From Chloroflexota bacterium (GTDB lineage: Bacteria > Chloroflexota > Limnocylindria > Limnocylindrales > CSP1-4): DNA of 53,537 nt. Made by a program: the position numbers and the translations under genes. Below are positions 46,389 to 53,537 of this stretch, in pieces (within the stretch, counting starts at the first letter, position 1; every line of letters begins with the position of its first letter). Under the pieces are notes generated by a model that had not been told where the DNA came from, did no database searches, and saw nothing but the letters and a program-made list of their open reading frames with translations. The stretch covers positions 1 to 53,537 of the forward strand of contig JAJZRG010000021.1 of assembly GCA_021802825.1 (NCBI GenBank), written 5' to 3'.

Positions 46389-46489
46389 GCGCCGGAGGGC
46401 GACTCCCAGCGTCAGGGGCCGATCCTCGCGCCCCTCGCGTCGCGCGCTGGGCGGGGCGTCGGTGGGAGGGGTGCCGATGGCAGGGCGCC

Positions 46490-46972
46490 TCAGCGCTGCC
46501 CGAAGCCTGACGGCGGATACTGCGAGGGCGGCTGACCCGGCTGCTGGGGGTACCCGGGCTGCTGCGGATATTGCGGCTGCGGCGGATATCCCGGCTGCTG
46601 CTGAAAGCCGGGCTGCCCGTAGCCGCCGTAGGGCCCGCCCCACTGCGGCGCAACGGGCGCAGCCACGCTCTCGAGCTGCACCTCGATGCCGCCGACCCAG
46701 CCGGCCACGAGGTTGTAGATCGCGCATCCGATCGCGGTCATCACCCAGCCCACGATGCCGTAGCCGAGAGCGCCGATCAGTCCGAACACCAGGATTCCCA
46801 CCAGGCCGCCGGCGAAGATCCCGGAGTCGAAGCCAGTGCCGCGCAGCGACGCCCCGGCGAGGAGCGTGATGGGCAGCAAGATGAGCAGGGTGCCGACCAG
46901 GATGATGAACGCGTACATCACCGCTGCGACCGTGGCTGTCTTGATGATCCCGAATCGCCGGATCCTGACCAT
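46490..46972 (-). CDS. Membrane protein with Gln/Pro/Tyr-rich tail
   Basis: 160 residues. Two or three hydrophobic segments: ATVAAVMYAFIILVGTLLILLPITLLAG, GGLVGILVFGLIGALGYGIVGWVMTAIG and the following YNLVAGWVGG. After VQLESV the tail is built of imperfect PGYPQQPQ-type repeats, a pattern common in low-complexity cytoplasmic tails of DUF3566/DUF4282-like proteins. GGAGG lies 4 nt before the ATG at 46972, and TATCCT (47004-47009, minus strand) is a probable -10, giving a short leader. Function is unknown. Confidence 0.72.
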   Translation of the reverse strand: MVRIRRFGIIKTATVAAVMYAFIILVGTLLILLPITLLAGASLRGTGFDSGIFAGGLVGILVFGLIGALGYGIVGWVMTAIGCAIYNLVAGWVGGIEVQLESVAAPVAPQWGGPYGGYGQPGFQQQPGYPPQPQYPQQPGYPQQPGQPPSQYPPSGFGQR

Positions 46973-47003
46973 GCCGCCTCCCTCGATTGCCTGAGCAACG
47001 CCG

Positions 47004-47009
47004 AGGATA
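47004..47009 (-). promoter_or_regulatory. Probable -10 box of the Gln/Pro-rich membrane protein gene
   Basis: TATCCT on the minus strand, about 31 nt before the ATG, compatible with a short leader that contains GGAGG. Confidence 0.4.
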
Positions 47010-47118
47010 CGCTGCGCGCGCCCCGCCGCGCCCGGTGATCCCCGATCGCGGACGTTGGCCGACCCGTCAGTGGGCTGGCCGGGCGCGAGCTGCGCCATTG
47101 GGCGCCACCGGGAATCGA

Positions 47119-47154
47119 AACGGCCCCCGGTGGCCGAAGCCACCGGGGGCCGTT
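47119..47154 (-). terminator. groESL terminator hairpin
   Basis: A perfect 16-bp stem (47119-47134 with 47139-47154) starts 17 nt after the groEL stop. On the groEL strand the loop is a C(UUCG)G tetraloop and a short TTTCG follows. The strongest terminator-like structure in the window. Confidence 0.85.
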
Positions 47155-47171
47155 GTTGCAGCCGAGTGGGA

Positions 47172-48815
<1,644 letters not shown>

Positions 48816-48845
48816 TCAAACGCTCAGGGCTGGGGCGCCCGGTCG

Positions 48846-49154
48846 TCAGTCCTCGACGATCGCGAGAATGTCCTTCTGGCTGACGATGAGCAGGTCATCG
48901 CCGTCCACCTTGAACTCGGTCCCGGCGTACTTCGCGTACAGGACCTTGTTGCCCACGGCGACGTCCATCGCCTCGCGCTTGCCGTCATCGAGGATCTTCC
49001 CCGGGCCAGCCGCGATGACGACGCCCTCCTGGGGCTTCTCCTTCGCGGTGTCCGGCAGGACGATGCCCGACTTCGTCATCTCCTCACGCGGAGTGGGCTT
49101 GATGACGAGCCGATCGCCCAGCGGGCGGAGCTTCGTCGAAGAGGCACTTGCCAA
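48846..49154 (-). CDS. groES: Co-chaperonin GroES (Hsp10)
   Basis: 102 residues from TTG 49154. The core is [44 protein letters not shown], with the mobile loop KSGIVLP that binds GroEL and the ending [31 protein letters not shown]. The ATG at 49160 is only 1 nt from AGGAGG, whereas TTG 49154 is 7 nt away, so the TTG is preferred; groEL also starts TTG-GCA. First gene of the operon, 48 nt before groEL. Confidence 0.96.
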   Translation of the reverse strand: MASASSTKLRPLGDRLVIKPTPREEMTKSGIVLPDTAKEKPQEGVVIAAGPGKILDDGKREAMDVAVGNKVLYAKYAGTEFKVDGDDLLIVSQKDILAIVED

Positions 49155-49168
49155 GGTCATTCCTCCTC

Positions 49169-49188
49169 TGGCGGCAGCGTTGCCGCCA
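49169..49188 (-). promoter_or_regulatory. Hairpin abutting the groES Shine-Dalgarno
   Basis: TGGCGGCA (49169-49176) and TGCCGCCA (49181-49188) form an 8-bp stem with a 4-nt loop. On the message it ends directly before AGAGGAGGA (49161-49168), so it may influence ribosome access. Confidence 0.5.
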
Positions 49189-49352
49189 AATGGGCCTGGA
49201 TGTTTGCTGTGTGGCCGGCGAGCCGGATCGGGCTCCTCGGACCACGCTTCGGCGTGGATGGCTGCCGCGGGTCGCGGCCTCGGCCGGGCTTGGCCGTCCG
49301 GCGCGCCGTGGGGCCGCTTCGGAAGCCCGATGGGCCTGCGTCGCCGCCTGCT

Positions 49353-49379
49353 TTAGCACTCTCACGCCGAGAGTGCCAA
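49353..49379 (-). promoter_or_regulatory. CIRCE operator (HrcA-binding site)
   Basis: TTAGCACTC-N9-GAGTGCCAA matches the CIRCE consensus TTAGCACTC-N9-GAGTGCTAA at 17 of 18 arm positions. It sits at the predicted TSS of groESL, so HrcA should repress the operon until heat shock. No hrcA gene is in the window. Confidence 0.95.
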
Positions 49380-49380
49380 C

Positions 49381-49410
49381 AATCTAGCCGAGAGGCCGCC
49401 GGCCTGTCAA
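49381..49410 (-). promoter_or_regulatory. groESL promoter
   Basis: On the minus strand TTGACA (49405-49410), an 18-nt spacer, then TAGATT (49381-49386). The TSS would fall in the CIRCE element, leaving an untranslated leader of about 220 nt. One of the few consensus -35 boxes in the window. Confidence 0.85.
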
Positions 49411-49547
49411 CAGGTCCAGGCCCCGGTTTCCGAGGATGCGGGCCCCGGTCAATGGGCCGGGAGGGCCGCCGACGCGGCCCACGCGGCAACCCGGGCGCTG
49501 CAGCGCCGCTCGAAGGCTTGGCACGCCGCGGGGGGCCGGGTCTGTGG

Positions 49548-49553
49548 CAGGAT
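49548..49553 (+). promoter_or_regulatory. -10-like box of the aldose epimerase gene
   Basis: CAGGAT ends 6 nt before the ATG at 49560, the same arrangement as at other leaderless-type starts here. Confidence 0.4.
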
Positions 49554-49559
49554 CGCGGG

Positions 49560-50420
49560 ATGACGCTCCCCTCTCATGCCGACGTCGCCTCGCGCGACGT
49601 CCGCCTGCGCCTCGAGGCCGGGCGTGCCGCTGTGGAGGTCGCGCCCGGCGTCGGCGGCCGCCTGTCCGCGCTCGAGGTTGACGGCTGGGACCTGCTGCGC
49701 CGCCACGGCTGGACGGATCGCGAGTGGGGCGCGTTCGTCATGGCGCCGTGGGTGGGGCGGCTGCGCCTCGGGCGCGTCGCGTGGGCCGGCCGGACTTGGC
49801 AGATGCCGCCTGATGAGGGGCCCCACGCGATCCACGGGACGCTGCTCAACACCGCTTTCACGGTGGCGGAGATGTCGGACACCCGGATCCGACTGGAGGC
49901 GGGGCTGGGGCCTGCCTGGCCGTTCGCCGGCCGCGTCGTCCACACGGTGGAGCTCACGCCCAGGCACCTTCGGCTTCGGCTGGAGCTACACGCCGACAGC
50001 GAGCCGATGCCCGGGATCCTCGGCTGGCACCCGTGGTTCCACCGCCGGGCGTCCCGACTCGACGCCCCGGAGCAGCAGACGGGCGAGGCCGTCGTCGCCA
50101 TCCACCCGGCGTACCGCGTGGAGCTCGACGCCCACGGGCTGCCCACCGGCGCCATGGGCCCGCCGCCCGAGTCCCCGCGCGACGACGTGCTCGTCGACCT
50201 CGCCGGGCCGCCGGTCGTCCGCTGGCCGGGCGGCCCGACGCTCTCGCTGCACGCTCCCGGGGCGCAGGCGTGGATCGCCTACACCGCCCATCCCGACGGC
50301 GTCTGCGTGGAGCCTGTGACAGGCCTCCCCGATGGGCTCAACGGCGGGCTGCTGGGCGAGCCCCCGGTGGCGCACCCCCGCAGGCCCCTGACCGCGGCGT
50401 TCGAGGTCGCCTGGGCCTGA
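49560..50420 (+). CDS. Aldose 1-epimerase family protein
   Basis: 286 residues, galactose-mutarotase superfamily. The beta-sandwich signatures are GVGGRLSALEVDGWDLL, FVMAPWVGRLRLGRV (sugar-binding Asn-Arg position reads Gly-Arg), GPHAIHGTLLN (catalytic His), GILGWHPWFHR (second catalytic His) and VCVEPVTGLPDGLN (catalytic Glu). It interconverts alpha and beta anomers of sugars; the exact sugar is unknown. Stands alone between the divergent groESL promoter and the convergent tatD. Confidence 0.9.
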   Translation: MTLPSHADVASRDVRLRLEAGRAAVEVAPGVGGRLSALEVDGWDLLRRHGWTDREWGAFVMAPWVGRLRLGRVAWAGRTWQMPPDEGPHAIHGTLLNTAFTVAEMSDTRIRLEAGLGPAWPFAGRVVHTVELTPRHLRLRLELHADSEPMPGILGWHPWFHRRASRLDAPEQQTGEAVVAIHPAYRVELDAHGLPTGAMGPPPESPRDDVLVDLAGPPVVRWPGGPTLSLHAPGAQAWIAYTAHPDGVCVEPVTGLPDGLNGGLLGEPPVAHPRRPLTAAFEVAWA

Positions 50421-50447
50421 GGCATGCGGCGGTGGAGCGGTGGCTCC

Positions 50448-51290
50448 TCAGCCGGGGCGCAGGAGCGATCGCGCGAAGGTGGCGTCGTACGCGGCGACGA
50501 GCTCGGCGCCGAAGGCGTCGAGGCCACCCTCCCCCACCCCGCGCCGCCGGGCGACCCATCGCGCGGTGATCGCCACGTGCTCGGGCTGGTTGCGCGAGCG
50601 CGGCGCCCCCGGCGGCGAGAGATACGGCGAGTCGGTTTCGACCAGCAGGCGCTCGGGCGGCACGAGCGCCACGGCCTCCGCCGACGCCTCCTCGCCCCGG
50701 CGAAACACCAGGCCCGAGAACGACACCGCTAGCCCCATCGCGACGACCTCGGCCGCGTAATCGGCGGGACCCGAGAACGAGTGGATGACGGCCGCGGGCC
50801 GTCCGCCGAAGGCGCGCCGCGCGGGCTCGCCGTCGAACCCCGCGGCCCGCAGCTCGCGCACCAGCGCGTCCTGCGCGTCGCGCTCCCCCGCCCGAGAGCG
50901 GCAGTGGAGGATCGCGGGCTTGCCCGTCGCGAGTGCCAGCGCAAGGTTGGCGCGCAGGTTGTCGAGCTGCACCTCCCAGGGGCTGAACATCCGGTCCGAG
51001 TCGAGCCCCGTCTCGCCGATGGCAACCACACGCTCGTCGCGTGCCCACGTCTCGATGTCGGCCCACTCTGCGGGCGTCACCTTTGCCGCGTCGTGCGGAT
51101 GCACCCCGACGGCCGCGTCGAGGAACGAGCGCGTCCCGACCAGCGCCAGGGCGCGCTCCGACGAGCGGTGATTCCAGCCCGGCACCAGGATCCGCTCGAC
51201 GCCCGCCAGCTTGGCGCCGCCGATCACGAGGTTAACGTCAGCGTCGAAGCGGTCCGAGTTGAGGTGGCCGTGCGAATCGACGAGGCGCAC
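50448..51290 (-). CDS. tatD: TatD-family metal-dependent hydrolase (DNase)
   Basis: 280 residues from GTG 51290. A TIM-barrel amidohydrolase: VDSHGHLNSDRFD (metal His-x-His), VGVHPHDA, AIGETGLDSDRM (metal Glu), LHCRSRAGERDA, IHSFSGPADYA and LVETDSPYLSPPGAPRSRNQP. Members are 3'-5' DNases or D-aminoacyl-tRNA-deacylase-like hydrolases in quality control. In the second block LDS replaces the usual LDY. Third gene of a metG-dinB-tatD cluster; metG-tatD adjacency is common in bacteria. Confidence 0.93.
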   Translation of the reverse strand: MRLVDSHGHLNSDRFDADVNLVIGGAKLAGVERILVPGWNHRSSERALALVGTRSFLDAAVGVHPHDAAKVTPAEWADIETWARDERVVAIGETGLDSDRMFSPWEVQLDNLRANLALALATGKPAILHCRSRAGERDAQDALVRELRAAGFDGEPARRAFGGRPAAVIHSFSGPADYAAEVVAMGLAVSFSGLVFRRGEEASAEAVALVPPERLLVETDSPYLSPPGAPRSRNQPEHVAITARWVARRRGVGEGGLDAFGAELVAAYDATFARSLLRPG

Positions 51291-51307
51291 GCGGGAGAGG
51301 CTGTCCG

Positions 51308-51760
51308 CTAGTCGCGGCCGAGGGCGCGCCGGATCTGCCCGATGTGCTCTCGGCGGTGCGGGAAGCGCTGGACCCAGTTCGGCCCGCCGCGCTCGATCGC
51401 AGCATCGAGGGCATCGTCCTCGAGGTCGGCGACGAAGCTGTCGGCGACTTCGGCGGCCGCAAGCGCCAGCGCCACCGCGGAGGCGGCGGGCAGCGCGCGC
51501 CATGTCTCGAGGAGCGCCTCGTTGGCGCGACCCGTCACGTCCCCGCCCACATACACAGGGGCGATGTCCCCCGAGGCGGCGGCGTGCTGCCAGCGCGCGA
51601 CGTGCCAGGCGTCCCAGAACGCGAGGTGCGCGAGGGCCATCGAGACGTTCCAGCCGTCGCCGAGGTCCGCGGCGAGGTCGACCTGGGATAGCGACGCGAC
51701 GAGCTCCGACAGCTCGGCGCTGGCCGCCGCGTTCTCGGCGACGTAGGAGCGGTCGGTCAT
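51308..51760 (-). CDS. DinB-like / mycothiol-dependent-maleylpyruvate-isomerase-like protein
   Basis: 150 residues. A four-helix DinB_2-type bundle: ENAAASAELSELVASLSQVDLAADLGDGWNVSMALAHLAFWDAWHVARW (metal-binding His in the second helix) and NWVQRFPHRREHIGQIRRAL near the C-terminus (two His). Its ATG overlaps the metG stop (ATGA) and its stop lies 17 nt before tatD, so it belongs to that operon. The biochemical role is unknown; it is a distant paralogue of the gene at 41486. Confidence 0.82.
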   Translation of the reverse strand: MTDRSYVAENAAASAELSELVASLSQVDLAADLGDGWNVSMALAHLAFWDAWHVARWQHAAASGDIAPVYVGGDVTGRANEALLETWRALPAASAVALALAAAEVADSFVADLEDDALDAAIERGGPNWVQRFPHRREHIGQIRRALGRD

Positions 51761-53403
51761 GCCTCAGCCTCCGTGGCGACTTCAGTCTCGGCGCGCGGGA
51801 ACAGCGGACTGGGCGTGGGCGTCACGCGACCCGGCACGGCCTGGCCGCCCCACCGGAGGCGGTCCAGCAGAGCCGGTCCGCCGTTGCCGTCGGGGCGGTA
51901 CTCATACGCGTAGCCCAGCTGCTCGAGCACCCGGGGCGCCATGCCGGGCATGAACGGCGCCGCGGCGAGGCCCACCAGCCGGCACGCCTCCACGAGGTCG
52001 CCCAGCACGTGGCGCAGGCGGGTCGCCGCCGCCTCGTCGCCCGCCTTCGCGCGCTTCGCCAGCGTCCACGGCTGCGCCTCGTCCACGGCCTTGTTCGCGA
52101 CGCCCACGAACTCCCACAGCGCCGCCAGTGCCTCGTGCAGGAGGTAGCTGTCGAGCTTGGCCCGGTATGCGGCCAGCGTCTTCGCCCAAGCCCCCGCCGG
52201 CGTCGCGAGCGCAGCTGCCTGTGGCTCGGGCCGCTCGCCCTCGAGGTACCGGTTGACCATCGAGACGACCCGGTTCACGAGATTCCCGAAGTCGTTGGCG
52301 AGGTCCGCGTTGTAGCGGCGCACGAACGAGTCCCACGACACGTCGGTGTCCTTGTCGAAGGCCACCTCGGCGAGGGTCACGTAACGCGCGGCGTCGGAAC
52401 CGAAGGCCGTCAGGACCGCGTGAGGGTCGAGGAAGTTGCCGCGGCTCTTGCTCATGCGCTCGCCGGCCACGAGCAGCCAGCCGTGGACCCACACGTGCTC
52501 GGGCGCCTCGAGCCCGGCCGACCACAGCATGGCCGGCCAGTAGATGGCGTGGAACCGCGCAATGTCCTTGCCGATGACGTGCAGGTCGGCCGGCCACCAC
52601 TTCGCGAAGCTGTCCATATCGTCGGGGAAGCCGGCGCCGGTGATGTAGTTGATCAGCGCGTCGTACCAGACGTAGATCGTGCCCGCCTCGGGATCCCAGG
52701 ACCCGTCCGCGCGCCGCGCCGACTCACCGGTCTCGGTGATCGGGAACGGGATGCCCCACGAGGCACCGGCGCGGCTGATCGAGAAGTCCTGGAGGCCCTG
52801 GCGGATGAAGCCCAGCATCTCGTTGCGCCGGTAGTCGGGCTGGACGAAGTCCGGGTGCGCCTCGTACCAGTCGAGCAGGCGCTGCTGGTAGGCCGACAGG
52901 CGGAAGAACCAGTTTCGCTCGGTGAGGTACTGGAGGGCCACGTCGGGGTGGTTCGGGCACTGCATGCCCTTGGCGGTCTCGAACAAGTCCGAGGGCGCCT
53001 TGAACCCCTCGTTGGGGCAGTACCAGCCCTCGTAGGTGTCGAGGTAGATGTCGCCGTTCGCATGGGCGCGGCGGACCATCTCCTGGGCCGAGCGGTAGTG
53101 GTCCGGGTCCGTCGTGCGGATGAACCGGTCCGGGCTGATGAGGAGCGCATCCTCCGCGCTGCGGAACAGCGCCACCTTCTCGTCCACGAACTCGCGGGGG
53201 GTGACGCCCCGCGCCGCGGCCGACTGCGCGATGTTGACCGAGTGCTCGTCGGTGCCGGTGAGGAAGCGCGTGTCGTCGCCCTGCATCCGGTGCCACCGGG
53301 CGATCACGTCCGCGCCGATGACCTCGTACACCGTGTGGAGGCCGGGCGCGTTGTTCGCGTACGCGATGGCGGTGGTCAGGTAGAAGCGCTTGCGGTCGGA
53401 CAT
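51757..53403 (-). CDS. metG: Methionyl-tRNA synthetase
   Basis: 548 residues, class I synthetase charging tRNA(Met). FYLTTAIAYANNAP begins the Rossmann fold, but the HIGH signature position reads GLHT (residues about 21-24). RFLTGTDEHSVNI, GWYCPNEGFKAPSD (Cys-poor zinc knuckle), FRLSAYQQRLLDWYE, WYDALINYITGAGFPDD, HVIGKDIARFHAIYWPAML and the KMSKS loop ERMSKSRGN follow in order. The helical anticodon-binding domain ends near 490. There is no C-terminal EMAP/Trbp111 domain. First gene of an operon with dinB and tatD. The HIGH change is the main oddity. Confidence 0.96.
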   Translation of the reverse strand: MSDRKRFYLTTAIAYANNAPGLHTVYEVIGADVIARWHRMQGDDTRFLTGTDEHSVNIAQSAAARGVTPREFVDEKVALFRSAEDALLISPDRFIRTTDPDHYRSAQEMVRRAHANGDIYLDTYEGWYCPNEGFKAPSDLFETAKGMQCPNHPDVALQYLTERNWFFRLSAYQQRLLDWYEAHPDFVQPDYRRNEMLGFIRQGLQDFSISRAGASWGIPFPITETGESARRADGSWDPEAGTIYVWYDALINYITGAGFPDDMDSFAKWWPADLHVIGKDIARFHAIYWPAMLWSAGLEAPEHVWVHGWLLVAGERMSKSRGNFLDPHAVLTAFGSDAARYVTLAEVAFDKDTDVSWDSFVRRYNADLANDFGNLVNRVVSMVNRYLEGERPEPQAAALATPAGAWAKTLAAYRAKLDSYLLHEALAALWEFVGVANKAVDEAQPWTLAKRAKAGDEAAATRLRHVLGDLVEACRLVGLAAAPFMPGMAPRVLEQLGYAYEYRPDGNGGPALLDRLRWGGQAVPGRVTPTPSPLFPRAETEVATEAEA

Positions 53404-53412
53404 GGCCTGCCG

Positions 53413-53418
53413 ATGGTA
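53413..53418 (-). promoter_or_regulatory. -10 box of the metG operon
   Basis: TACCAT on the minus strand, 9 nt from the ATG at 53403. The remaining bases to the window end show no gene or riboswitch-like structure. Confidence 0.45.
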
Positions 53419-53537
53419 GCAGCGCGCGGCACCGGTTCGGCGCGCTGGTCGAGCCCCGGCGAGTCACGCCAGACTCGTGGGCGCCCTGGTCCGGCACGGT
53501 CCGCGCCCCGAGACCCAGCTGCGGGGAGCGACCCACG

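Noticed and set aside
53404..53537. Possible methionine-related riboswitch or T-box before metG
   Set aside because: No conserved SAM or T-box core elements are visible, and the TACCAT box leaves almost no leader.

Overview
This is a GC-rich (roughly 70%) bacterial chromosome segment with densely packed genes, frequent 4-base ATGA/GTGA/TTGA gene overlaps and several GTG or TTG starts. The gene families point to Chloroflexota, most likely the Limnocylindria-type soil and freshwater lineages: a PHP-type DnaE, GatCAB, groESL under a CIRCE operator, a BMP-type nucleoside ABC importer, Ser/Pro/Ala-rich lipoprotein linkers, and many TANNNT boxes placed 6-9 nt before a start codon. The phylum is an inference; there is no 16S gene here.

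Layout. 1-830: ECF sigma factor and the start of its anti-sigma factor. 934-1019: tRNA-Leu(CAA). 1218-3523: a J-domain/Mrr-nuclease membrane fusion and a TerB/YCII fusion. 3527-7375: dnaE. 7462-8307: a vapBC toxin-antitoxin module bracketed by two copies of the dnaE promoter and start. 8427-9950: two decayed genes. 9950-20358: diguanylate cyclase, threonine synthase, phosphohexomutase, NDH-2, zincin-like peptidase, an OmpR-type two-component pair and a GerMN lipoprotein. 20436-28278: a nucleoside salvage locus (nucleoside hydrolase, two permeases, double ATPase, BMP lipoprotein; then, divergently, a CoA-binding protein and purine nucleoside phosphorylase). 28300-29733: an XRE regulator flanked on both sides by palindrome arrays, plus a PLP-enzyme gene with a large internal deletion. 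29786-38997: gatB, small membrane proteins, a receiver-like protein, an aminotransferase, gatCA and a polar amino-acid ABC importer. 39110-53403: ligA, a DinB protein, a repeat-filled 0.8 kb gap, uvrD/pcrA, two envelope proteins, groESL, an aldose epimerase, and a metG-dinB-tatD operon.

Most genes are housekeeping. The unexpected structure is in the non-coding DNA. (1) Short palindromes with co-varying arms recur at exactly 41 bp spacing at three loci (28.3-28.5, 29.35-29.5 and 42.6-42.7 kb). (2) A second palindrome family recurs at about 50 bp spacing (42.0-42.2 kb, with a relative at 33.95 kb). (3) A duplicated dnaE promoter and start codon sits antisense to the vapC toxin gene. (4) About a dozen promoters look leaderless. 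All alignments and spacings were read by eye; no database search was run.
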